DNA from: Bradyrhizobium jicamae
GTDB lineage: Bacteria; Pseudomonadota; Alphaproteobacteria; Rhizobiales; Xanthobacteraceae
NCBI RefSeq assembly: GCF_018130215.1
Contig: NZ_JAFCKQ010000003.1
Location: 218,884 to 282,883 of the forward strand
Direction: 5' to 3'
DNA length: 64,000 bases
The position numbers and the translations under genes were made by a program. The notes beneath the pieces were generated by a model. It did no database searches, was not told the DNA's origin, and saw only the letters and a program-made list of their open reading frames with translations. Position 1 is the first letter of the stretch. Each line of letters opens with the position of its first letter. Positions 34,070-41,381 of this stretch are shown piece after piece.

Positions 34070-35170
34070 CTATGAGCGCCTGGTGCGCTCGCCGATCGCG
34101 GGCACTGCGCCGTAGTGCCTGTCCTCGCCGACGACGATCGCCGCGGGTGCCGGATAGGCGACACGGCCGTTCGGCGTGTCGACCTCGATGCGGCGCAAGT
34201 GAGGATGCGTGGCGAGGTCGGCCATGCTGTTGACCTCGGCAAACGCGATGTCGGCTCCGGCGAGCTTCGCCAATAGCTCCTCGCGCGTCAGCCGGCCAAA
34301 GGCGTCACCGACGATCTGATCGGTCTGCGTGCGGTTGTGCACGCGCTCGACCATGTTGGCAAAGCGCGGATCGTCGGGCAGGGCTGGCTGGCCGAGCACG
34401 TCGGCGCACAGCTTCTTCCACTCGCGCTCGCTCTGGATCGAGATCAGGATCTCCTTGCCGTCCCTGGAGCGGAACACGCCGTAGGGCGCGATCGAGGGAT
34501 GGGCGAGGCCGATGCGCTGCGGCGGCTTGCCGTTCTCGGCATTGAGCAGCGGCACGGTGAGCCAGTCCGCCATCACGTCGAACATCGAGATGCGGATGTC
34601 GGCGCCTTGGCCGGTGCGGCCGCGACCGATCAGCGCCTCGAGGATCGCGGCATGCGCGGTGGCGCCGGTGGCGACGTCGACGATCGACATGCCGACACGC
34701 GAGGCGCCTTCCGGCCCGCCGGTGATCGAGGCGAGGCCGCTCTCGGCCTGGATCAGCAGGTCATAGGCCTTGCGGTCGGCATAGGGACCGGTGTCGCCGT
34801 AGCCTGTGATCGTGCACATGATCAGCTTCGGATAATCCTTGCGCAGCCGCTCGCGCGAGAAGCCGAGCTTGTCCATCGAGCCCGGCTTGAGGTTCTGCAG
34901 CAGCACGTCGGCGCCTGCGATCAATTCCTCCAGCGTGGCGCGGCCTTCCTTGGTGGCGAGATCGATCACCGCGGAATCCTTGCCGCGATTGAGCCAGACG
35001 AAATAGCTGCTCTGGCCTTTCGCGGCGGCGTCATAGCCGCGGGCGAAATCGCCTTCCGGCCGCTCCACCTTGATGACGTGGGCGCCGGCATCGGCCAGGC
35101 GTGACGAGCAGAACGGCGCGGCGACCGCCTGTTCGACGGCGATGACGGTCAATCCCTCAAGCGGCAACAT
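34070..35170 (-). CDS. CaiB/BaiF (class III) CoA-transferase
   Basis: 366 residues. LEGLTVIAVEQAVAAPFCSSRLADAGAHVIKVERPEGDFARGYD is the family's N-terminal Rossmann-like opening, and VGMSIVDVATGATAHAAIL holds the catalytic Asp. Relatives transfer CoA to oxalate, carnitine, mesaconate or citramalate. Its place between an acyl-CoA dehydrogenase and a mesaconyl-CoA-hydratase-like gene suggests activation of a dicarboxylic substrate for the same pathway. 27 bases from the next gene; clearly one transcript. Confidence 0.88.
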   Translation of the reverse strand: MLPLEGLTVIAVEQAVAAPFCSSRLADAGAHVIKVERPEGDFARGYDAAAKGQSSYFVWLNRGKDSAVIDLATKEGRATLEELIAGADVLLQNLKPGSMDKLGFSRERLRKDYPKLIMCTITGYGDTGPYADRKAYDLLIQAESGLASITGGPEGASRVGMSIVDVATGATAHAAILEALIGRGRTGQGADIRISMFDVMADWLTVPLLNAENGKPPQRIGLAHPSIAPYGVFRSRDGKEILISIQSEREWKKLCADVLGQPALPDDPRFANMVERVHNRTQTDQIVGDAFGRLTREELLAKLAGADIAFAEVNSMADLATHPHLRRIEVDTPNGRVAYPAPAAIVVGEDRHYGAVPAIGERTRRS

Positions 35171-35179
35171 GGTGCGAAC

Positions 35180-36349
35180 TCAGTAGGAACGGGGCATGCC
35201 GAGCACGTGCTCGGCGACGAAGGACAGGATCAGATTGGTCGAGATCGGCGCCACCTGATAAAGCCGCGTCTCGCGGAACTTGCGCTCGACGTCATACTCT
35301 TCCGCGAAGCCGAAGCCGCCATGGGTCTGCACGCAGGCATTGGCGGCTTCCCACGAGGCGTCCGCCGCCAGCATCTTGGCCATGTTGGCCTCGGCGCCGC
35401 AATCGAGCCCGGCTTCATACTTGCGGGTGGCTTCCTTCACCATCAGCTCGGCGGCGCGCATCGAGGCGTAGGCTTTCGCGATCGGGAACTGGATGCCCTG
35501 GTTCTGGCCGATCGGCCGGCCGAACACGCTGCGCTCCTTGGCATAGTTGGTCGCCTTGGCAATGAACCACTTGGCATCGCCGATGCATTCGGCGGCGATC
35601 AGGATGCGCTCGGCGTTCATGCCCGAGAGGATGTAGCGAAAGCCCTTGCCTTCGTCGCCGATCAGATTCCCGGCCGGCACCTTCATGTCGGTGAAGAACA
35701 CTTCGGTCGTCGCGTGGTTCATCATCGTCCGGATCGGACGAATCTCCAGTCCCTTGCCCTTGACCTCGCGCATGTCGACGATGAACACCGACAGCCCGTC
35801 GGTGCGCTTCCTCGCGTGCTCCTTCGGCGTGGTGCGCGCGAGCAGGATCATCAGGTCGGAATGCTCGGCGCGGCTGGTCCAGATCTTCTGGCCGTTGACG
35901 ACGTAATGGTCGCCGTCGCGGCGCGCCGTGGTCTTCAGCGACGAGGTGTCGGTGCCGCTGGTCGGCTCGGTCACGCCGAACGCCTGCAGCCGCAACTCGC
36001 CGGTCGCGACCTTCGGCAGGTACCTTGCCTTCTGGGCGTCGTTGCCGTGCCGCAGCACCGTGCCCATCGTGTACATCTGGGCGTGGCATCCGCCGCCGTT
36101 GCAGCCCGCCCGCTGGATCTCCTCCAGGATCGCCGCCGCCGCCGAGAGCTTCAGCCCGGCGCCGCCATATTCCTCGGGGATCAGTACCGAGAGATAGCCG
36201 GCTTCCGTCAGCGCATCGACGAACTCCTTCGGATAGGCCATCTGGCGATCGAGCTTGCGCCAGTATTCGCCGGGAAACTGCGCGCAGAGTTTTGCGACGG
36301 CGTCGCGGATGTCGGAATGGTCGTCCTGCTGGGTGTCGTGTGCGGTCAT
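35180..36349 (-). CDS. Acyl-CoA dehydrogenase
   Basis: 389 residues. The flavoenzyme fold is evident from ALTEAGYLSVLIPEEYGGAG, LQAFGVTEPTSGTDTSSLKT (FAD/substrate strand), VNGQKIWTSRAEHSDLMIL, and the C-terminal CVQTHGGFGFAEEYDVERKFRE. It introduces an alpha,beta double bond in an acyl-CoA thioester using FAD and electron-transfer flavoprotein. First gene of the run controlled by the divergent LysR; nine bases separate it from the CoA-transferase. Chain-length preference is not visible. Confidence 0.9.
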   Translation of the reverse strand: MTAHDTQQDDHSDIRDAVAKLCAQFPGEYWRKLDRQMAYPKEFVDALTEAGYLSVLIPEEYGGAGLKLSAAAAILEEIQRAGCNGGGCHAQMYTMGTVLRHGNDAQKARYLPKVATGELRLQAFGVTEPTSGTDTSSLKTTARRDGDHYVVNGQKIWTSRAEHSDLMILLARTTPKEHARKRTDGLSVFIVDMREVKGKGLEIRPIRTMMNHATTEVFFTDMKVPAGNLIGDEGKGFRYILSGMNAERILIAAECIGDAKWFIAKATNYAKERSVFGRPIGQNQGIQFPIAKAYASMRAAELMVKEATRKYEAGLDCGAEANMAKMLAADASWEAANACVQTHGGFGFAEEYDVERKFRETRLYQVAPISTNLILSFVAEHVLGMPRSY

Positions 36350-36418
36350 TGTTCTGTCTTGCTTAGTTGCACGGATGAGGGGCAAAGCGCCCGCTGTTGT
36401 GGGGCCCCGGTAAACTCC

Positions 36419-36437
36419 CTATGCTGTTTTGTTATAG
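36419..36437. promoter_or_regulatory. LysR-type T-N11-A box
   Basis: CTAT at 36419-36422 and ATAG at 36434-36437 are inverted arms separated by exactly 11 bases, the canonical LysR recognition layout. It lies 32 bases before the LysR ATG and about 70 before the acyl-CoA dehydrogenase start, so one box can serve self-repression and activation of the divergent operon. Confidence 0.65.
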
Positions 36438-36468
36438 CGTATGAACCTGCCTTCCAGGATTGGCAAGT

Positions 36469-37392
36469 ATGGATTTCCGCCAGCTTAGGACCTTTGCGTG
36501 CGTAGCGGAACTCGGGAGTCTGAGCAAAGCCTCCGATACCTTGCGGGTCGCGCAGCCGGCGCTGAGCCGGCAGATCAAGCTTCTCGAGCACGAGCTGCGC
36601 ACCGAATTGTTCACGCGCAACGGCCGAGGCATGGTGCTGACGGATGCCGGCCGGCTCCTGCTCGCCCGCACCGGCGGTATCGTGCGGCAGATCGACCAGA
36701 TCCGCGACGACATCCAGTCCGCCGGCGGCGCGCCGTCCGGGCGCGTGGTGCTTGGCCTCGTGCCGACCGTGAGCTGCGTGATATCGGCGCGGCTGGCGCG
36801 GCGCACGGTGGAGCGTTATCCCGGCATCGCGCTCTGCATCGTCGAGAGCTACAGCGGCCATTTGATCGAGTGGCTGCATCGCGGCGAGATGGATCTCGCC
36901 GTGATCTACGGCCCGTCGGTCGATCTGCATCTGGCGGTGCAGAGCCTCGGCCGTGACTCGATCGTCGCGGTTGGGCCGCGCGGCAGCGGGCTGAAGCAGA
37001 AGAAGCAGGTCGAGATCGGCTGGCTGATGCGCCAGCGGCTGGTGCTTCCAAGTCATTCGCACGGCCTCCGCGCGCTGATCGAGCATGCCGCGGCAAGGAA
37101 GAAGATCGACCTCGACGTCAAGCTGGAGGCGGATTCGTTCCGCGTGCTCACCAGCCTGGTGGAGGAGGGGCTCGGATATACGCTGCTGCCGCCATCCTCG
37201 GTGCGCGGCGAGGTGGCGGAGGGCCGGCTGGAGACCGCGCCTATCGCACGGCCCGCGCCGCGGCGCGAGCTGACCCTGGCGTCGCCGGTCGAGCACCCCG
37301 GCTCGAACGCGATCACGCTGATTGCGAAACTGCTGCGCGACGAGGTCGCCGCGTGCCGCGCCGAGGGGCTCTGGGACATCCAGCTCGCCTGA
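36469..37392 (+). CDS. LysR family transcriptional regulator
   Basis: 307 residues. The N-terminal winged helix is MDFRQLRTFACVAELGSLSKASDTLRVAQPALSRQIKLLE, followed by the periplasmic-binding-like effector domain (GLVPTVSCVISARL, EMDLAVIYGP, LEADSFRVLTSLVEEGLGYTLLP). A TTG nine bases earlier is open but the ATG is where family members start. Divergent from the acyl-CoA dehydrogenase operon across a T-N11-A box, so it is the probable regulator of that pathway, sensing an intermediate. Confidence 0.9.
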   Translation: MDFRQLRTFACVAELGSLSKASDTLRVAQPALSRQIKLLEHELRTELFTRNGRGMVLTDAGRLLLARTGGIVRQIDQIRDDIQSAGGAPSGRVVLGLVPTVSCVISARLARRTVERYPGIALCIVESYSGHLIEWLHRGEMDLAVIYGPSVDLHLAVQSLGRDSIVAVGPRGSGLKQKKQVEIGWLMRQRLVLPSHSHGLRALIEHAAARKKIDLDVKLEADSFRVLTSLVEEGLGYTLLPPSSVRGEVAEGRLETAPIARPAPRRELTLASPVEHPGSNAITLIAKLLRDEVAACRAEGLWDIQLA

Positions 37393-37406
37393 GCGCGTCT
37401 TTCGCA

Positions 37407-38000
37407 TCACTTCACCGCAAAGCCGAGATGGCTGCGGAAACGGTTCTTCAGAAAGGTGCCGTCGCGCGGCGGCAGCGCGCGCTCGACCTCGCCGGCCGAA
37501 ATGCGGATCCGCGCCAGCCGCGGGCCGCCGCGCAAATCCTGCAGGCTCGCGCGCAAGCGCTCGATGCCGGCCATGTCGGCGATGTCGCTGACCGAGGGAA
37601 TGCCTGCGCCGCTCGCGATCACCTCGAGCTTGGCGCCCAGGCCGGAATGGCTGAGCTGCATCCCGGTCTCGCCGAAATGGCCGTTGTCGAGCACCGCGAT
37701 CGAGAGATTGCCGGGCTGCCTGGTCGCGATCGTGAGCAGGCTGCCGATCCCCATCAGCTGCTCGCCGTCGCCGGTGATCACGAGCACCGGTCGCTTCGGC
37801 TGCGCCAGCGCCAGCCCGAGGCCGACCATCGCGGCACCGCCCATCGCGCCCCAGAGATAGAAGTTGCCGGGATGCTCGCCGGCGTCGAACACATCATAGG
37901 ACGAGGAGCCGAGCCCGGAGATCACGAGCAGTTCGCCGCGTTCGGCGAGCAGCGCCTTGACGACCGCGCGGCGATCGAGCGTGCCTGTTGCTGACGACAT
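37407..38000 (-). CDS. ThDP-binding decarboxylase, pyrophosphate-binding (beta) subunit
   Basis: 197 residues. It contains only the C-terminal pyrophosphate half of a ThDP enzyme: ITGDGEQLMGIGSLLTIA with the GDG of the magnesium-diphosphate motif and LDNGHFGETG in place of the usual NN. Split decarboxylases of this size are known for sulfopyruvate (ComDE) and phosphonopyruvate. Its ATG overlaps the alpha stop by one base (TGATG), so the chains are co-made. The substrate is open; the nearby acyl-CoA genes share the orientation but are separated by the LysR gene. Confidence 0.82.
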   Translation of the reverse strand: MSSATGTLDRRAVVKALLAERGELLVISGLGSSSYDVFDAGEHPGNFYLWGAMGGAAMVGLGLALAQPKRPVLVITGDGEQLMGIGSLLTIATRQPGNLSIAVLDNGHFGETGMQLSHSGLGAKLEVIASGAGIPSVSDIADMAGIERLRASLQDLRGGPRLARIRISAGEVERALPPRDGTFLKNRFRSHLGFAVK

Positions 38001-38557
38001 CAGTGCGTCTCCCTGGTCCACTTCTTGCGGCCGATCATGCGCTGCGAGATCAGCACCGCGACCTGCTGGTCGCCGTCATAGGCGAGCGAGGCGGCGGCCG
38101 AGATCACCTCATCGGCCTCATCGGGATCGTCGAGCCGCAACACCGTCGTGCCCATGATCTCGAACGCCTGCGGCGTCGCCTTGCCCATCGGGATCTGCCA
38201 GGGATTGAACTCGGCCCATTCGCCGCGCATCGTCACCAGCGTGAGCAGCGGAAAGCGGCAACTCGCCATCAGCGAGAGCATGTTGACGCAATTGCCGACG
38301 CCGCTCGACTGCATCAAGAGCACGGCGCGGTCGCCGCCGAGCCAGGCGCCGGCGGCGAGCGCCACGCCTTCCTCCTCGGTGGTCAGCACCGTGGTCTTGA
38401 TGTCGGCATCCGCGTGCGAAAGCCTGATCAGCTTCGAATGCCCCGCATCGGGGACGTAGCACAGCTGCGCGACGCCGAAATCCTTCAGCGTGCGGTAGAT
38501 CGCAACCGGCCAGTCGCGGCTGGTCGCGTTGTCCTGGTGAACGGCAATCTGGTCCAT
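38000..38557 (-). CDS. ThDP-binding decarboxylase, pyrimidine-binding (alpha) subunit
   Basis: 185 residues, the N-terminal pyrimidine half of a split 2-oxo-acid decarboxylase. VLTTEEEGVALAAGAWLGG includes the Glu that activates the cofactor, and LLMQSSGVGNCVNML and LVTMRGEWAEFNPWQ match ComD/phosphonopyruvate-decarboxylase-like chains. GAGG lies 5 bases before this ATG; TTG at 38581 is an alternative. Works only as a complex with the beta chain. Substrate unknown. Confidence 0.82.
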   Translation of the reverse strand: MDQIAVHQDNATSRDWPVAIYRTLKDFGVAQLCYVPDAGHSKLIRLSHADADIKTTVLTTEEEGVALAAGAWLGGDRAVLLMQSSGVGNCVNMLSLMASCRFPLLTLVTMRGEWAEFNPWQIPMGKATPQAFEIMGTTVLRLDDPDEADEVISAAASLAYDGDQQVAVLISQRMIGRKKWTRETH

Positions 38558-38749
38558 GAGGGCCTCGGCTAGGGTGCGCAAGGGCGCGTCGTCCGTACCG
38601 AGGGCTTAGGCCAGATCGCGATATTATTCCCTTCGCATCTGGCTCGCGCAGCTATGCCGGAATTTTATAGGGGCCGGAATGGAACCTCACAGGAACATTG
38701 CTTTGCCGGTTTTGTTGTCGAACGTCCGCAACCGCGCAAAGCACGTTGA

Positions 38750-39133
38750 ATGCCCTGCAATCGATCGCTTGCCTTCGTGAGCTTTCCGTTCCTGCTTCTT
38801 CTCGGCGGCTGCGGCGACAAGCTCGATTGCGATTCGATCGAAACGCGCAATGCCGTGCTCCAGGCCGTTGCGGACGACCACCGCAACGCGCTGGTCAACT
38901 ATGCCGCCAAGCAGTCAACGGCAAAGGCCGATCCGGAGAACGCCAAGCCGATCTATGTGCTCGGCCAGAAGATCGTCACGACCTCGGCAGGTGGCGACAA
39001 GCGAACGCTGCAATGTAGCGGCGGGATTTCCGTGCTGTTCGGCAACATAAAGGCGACCAAGAGGATCGATTTCACGGTCCAGCAATCGTCCGATGGCAAG
39101 ATGTCGGTATCGGTTGTGCCATTCGAGTTTTGA
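38750..39133 (+). CDS. Small lipoprotein of unknown function
   Basis: 127 residues. A hydrophobic signal ends in LLLLGGCGDK, a good lipobox with Cys21, so it should be an outer- or inner-membrane-anchored periplasmic lipoprotein. The mature part alternates polar strands (ALVNYAAKQSTAKAD, KIVTTSAGGDKRTLQC) and has a second cysteine. No family recognised. It lies 40 bases ahead of the promoter of the ThrRS locus and is probably independent. Confidence 0.7.
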   Translation: MPCNRSLAFVSFPFLLLLGGCGDKLDCDSIETRNAVLQAVADDHRNALVNYAAKQSTAKADPENAKPIYVLGQKIVTTSAGGDKRTLQCSGGISVLFGNIKATKRIDFTVQQSSDGKMSVSVVPFEF

Positions 39134-39174
39134 GTCTTCGAGCTCAACGCTCGCGAACCACATCCGGGCCGACA

Positions 39175-39203
39175 TTGACACCACCTGCGGTCTCACCCAT
39201 ATT
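39175..39203 (+). promoter_or_regulatory. Probable sigma70-type promoter of the ThrRS attenuator locus
   Basis: TTGACA (39175-39180) and CATATT (39198-39203) are spaced by exactly 17 bases. Transcription starting about seven bases past the -10 would begin at 39210-39211, which is the first base of the leader ATG. The leader mRNA would therefore have no 5' untranslated region, as known for the Sinorhizobium trpL leader. Confidence 0.65.
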
Positions 39204-39210
39204 GCCGGCC

Positions 39211-39276
39211 ATGAGACAGCACCTCGCCATCAACAGCACCGCCACCACCATCGCTTTGCGGTGGCCGGTCGTCTGA
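39211..39276 (+). CDS. Putative threonine leader peptide (21 aa)
   Basis: The frame reads MRQHLAINSTATTIALRWPV plus Val and a TGA at 39274. Three ACC threonine codons fall in the four codons of TATT, followed by Ile. There is no Shine-Dalgarno, but the ATG coincides with the predicted transcription start, so leaderless translation is expected. A stem between GCCACC (39241-39246) and GGTGGC (39260-39265) overlaps the Thr codons, and a terminator lies 32 bases after the stop. Position just ahead of a threonyl-tRNA synthetase gene supports ribosome-mediated attenuation by Thr-tRNA supply. Reading the same DNA one frame over gives a His-rich string, but without start. Confidence 0.65.
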   Translation: MRQHLAINSTATTIALRWPVV

Positions 39277-39307
39277 TGCGCTGAAGAAAACGCGTTCTCG
39301 ACCACAA

Positions 39308-39335
39308 CCCCGCCGGATCAGCGCGGGGTTTTTTT
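39308..39335 (+). terminator. Attenuator terminator ahead of the second thrS
   Basis: CCCCGC (39308-39313) pairs with GCGGGG (39323-39328), followed by seven T. The 5' arm could instead pair with GCGG of GCGGTGG (39258-39264) in the leader, giving a possible antiterminator when a ribosome stalls on the upstream Thr codons. It lies 38 bases before the synthetase ATG, so it can only act as an attenuator for that gene. Confidence 0.75.
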
Positions 39336-39373
39336 ATTCCTGATGCTGTCCGGCTTCATGCAAGGACAGCACC

Positions 39374-40579
39374 ATGGAACAAGACGATCACCGGATCCTG
39401 GCCCGCCGCCTCGACCTCTTCCACCTCGAAGAGGACGCGCCGGGCATGGTCTACTGGCACCCCGCGGGCTGGCGACTCTACCGTCAGCTCGAGGAATTCA
39501 TCCGCAGCCTGATGCGGCAGTCCGGCTATGAAGAGGTGCAGTCGCCGCAGCTCCTGCCGCGGAGCCTGTGGGAGCGGTCAGGGCATTGGCAGAAGTTCGG
39601 CGACAACATGTTCGTCGTACCGCGCGAAAACGGACGCGACATGGCGCTCAAGCCGATGAGTTGCCCCTGCCACCTGCAGATCTTCAACGCGGGCTTGCGC
39701 TCCTGGCGCGATCTGCCGATGCGGCTGTCCGAGTTCGGCGCGTGTCACCGCGATGAACCGTCGGGCTCGATGCATGGCCTGATGCGGACGCGCGGCTTTG
39801 TCCAGGACGATGCGCATGTCATCTGCATGCCGGAACAGGTCGAGGCCGAAGTGGCCCGCTTCGTCGCGATGCTGTCGTCGGTCTATGCCCGGCTCGGCTT
39901 CGACGATTTTGGCGTCGCGCTCTCGCTGCGCCCGGAGCGGCGGGCCGGATCGGATGCGGATTGGGATCGATCGGAAGCGCAATTGCTGACTGCAGCGCGG
40001 GCAGCTGGTCTCGCGCCTGTGCTGCAACCCGGCGAAGGCGCATTCTATGGCCCGAAGCTGGAGTTCTCCCTGCGCGACCGGCAGGGGCGCTCATGGCAAT
40101 GCGGCACCATCCAGCTCGATTTCGTTCTGCCCGCGCGGCTCGACGCCTCCTACATCGACGCCGGCGGAAACCGCGCGGTGCCGGTGATGCTGCACCATGC
40201 CGTGTTCGGTTCGATGGGGCGCCTGATCGGAATCCTGCTCGAGCATTACCACGGACGACTGCCGTTCTGGCTCGCGCCCGTGCAGGTCGCCGTCATGCCG
40301 GTCGCCGAGCAGCAGCACGATGTCGCGCGGGATTTCCTGCGCCGCCTCGTCGCGGCCGGGCTTCGGCCCGAACTCTTCGACCAGGCCGAAACGCTCTCGC
40401 GGCGCATCGTCGACAGCCACGACCTGCTGGTGCCGGTCGTCGCGGTTCTCGGCAAACGGGAAGCGCAGGATGGCTTCGTCACCCTCAGGTCGAAGCACGG
40501 GCAATGGGCCATCGACCGCGACGAAGCGGTGGCGCGGCTGTCCAGAATTTCTGCCGAACATGGCATCGAGCTTCGATGA
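39374..40579 (+). CDS. thrS2: Second threonyl-tRNA synthetase lacking TGS and editing domains
   Basis: 401 residues against about 640-660 for a full ThrRS. It has the class II catalytic core (motif 2 region ACHRDEPSGSMHGLMRTRGF) and the C-terminal anticodon-binding domain (APVQVAVMPVAEQQHDVARDF), but starts where the catalytic domain of full enzymes starts, so both N-terminal domains, including the one that hydrolyses Ser-tRNA(Thr), are absent. The zinc ligands that recognise threonine are kept: Cys97 (MSCPCH), His148 (DDAH) and His274 (MLHHAVFG). It therefore probably charges tRNA(Thr), with Ser mischarging left to another editor. The leader peptide and attenuator upstream imply expression when charged tRNA(Thr) is low. 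Confidence 0.88.
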   Translation: MEQDDHRILARRLDLFHLEEDAPGMVYWHPAGWRLYRQLEEFIRSLMRQSGYEEVQSPQLLPRSLWERSGHWQKFGDNMFVVPRENGRDMALKPMSCPCHLQIFNAGLRSWRDLPMRLSEFGACHRDEPSGSMHGLMRTRGFVQDDAHVICMPEQVEAEVARFVAMLSSVYARLGFDDFGVALSLRPERRAGSDADWDRSEAQLLTAARAAGLAPVLQPGEGAFYGPKLEFSLRDRQGRSWQCGTIQLDFVLPARLDASYIDAGGNRAVPVMLHHAVFGSMGRLIGILLEHYHGRLPFWLAPVQVAVMPVAEQQHDVARDFLRRLVAAGLRPELFDQAETLSRRIVDSHDLLVPVVAVLGKREAQDGFVTLRSKHGQWAIDRDEAVARLSRISAEHGIELR

Positions 40580-40662
40580 CCATGCGCAACAACGACCAGC
40601 GGCGGCCACGCTGGGGACGGTTGCGACCGCTCCCGGCAACGCCGCTCGCTCGATAGATTTTG

Positions 40663-41154
40663 TCAGTACTGATATCCGTTCTGATACTGACCCGGACACA
40701 CGTAGTTCCCGGACGCGTCGTAGTAACAGCTGTTGTTGTAGTAATTGTTGTAGTAGCCGTACGCGCCTGCCGCCGCGGCGGCCCCTACAGCGGCGGCGCC
40801 ATAGCCGTAGCCGCGATAGTAGCGGCCACCATAACCCGGGTAGCCGGCAACTGGACGGCCCGGCCGGCCTGCGACCGGGTAGCCCGGACGTCCGGGACGG
40901 CCCGCGATCGGATGACCAGGGCGCGGACGACCGGCATAACCGCGGCCGCCATGAATGCGTCCGGCATGAACCGCACCGCCCCGATAGCCACCCGCGTGAA
41001 AACCACCGCCACGCATGCCGCCGCCATGAAACCCGCCGCCACCGCCACGAAAACCGCCACCACCCCCGCCGCGGCGGGCGAGGGCATCATCTGGAGCCAG
41101 ACTGGCAGCGACGAGAATGGCTGCCGCGAGACCGATCAAACCGAAGCGAACCAT
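40663..41154 (-). CDS. Exported Gly/Arg/His-rich low-complexity protein
   Basis: 163 residues. Signal peptide MVRFGLIGLAAAILVAASLA, cleavage near DDALA, then long runs of Gly with His and Arg (FHGGGMRGGGFHAGGYRGG), a central GRPGRPGYPVAGRPGRP block and a Tyr/Asn tail (YGYYNNYYNNSCYY) containing two Cys. Such proteins are common in Bradyrhizobium; metal or surface binding is speculative. AGGAGGG lies 5 bases before the ATG. Confidence 0.78.
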   Translation of the reverse strand: MVRFGLIGLAAAILVAASLAPDDALARRGGGGGGFRGGGGGFHGGGMRGGGFHAGGYRGGAVHAGRIHGGRGYAGRPRPGHPIAGRPGRPGYPVAGRPGRPVAGYPGYGGRYYRGYGYGAAAVGAAAAAGAYGYYNNYYNNSCYYDASGNYVCPGQYQNGYQY

Positions 41155-41381
41155 GAAGCCCTCCTGATAGTGAGGTGCCTGCGATCCTGCGGCTTCCAGA
41201 AGTGTTGCCTGTGCGCCGCGGGCCCGGCCCTTCCAGGGATGTTTGACTTTGTCTTGAAGGTCCCATGCTCCCGCGGGCCTATCCTGCAATGCTTGATCCA
41301 AATCAATGCCATTGGAACCCTGACCCGGAAGATCGGCAACAGCGGACCGGCCCTCGGTTGCCTGCGACGGCGAACAACACC

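Noticed and set aside
39205..39284. Histidine leader peptide (HQQHRHHHRF) in the frame next to the Thr leader
   Set aside because: This frame has no start codon near the promoter and the gene controlled is a threonyl-tRNA synthetase; the ATG frame with Thr codons fits both.
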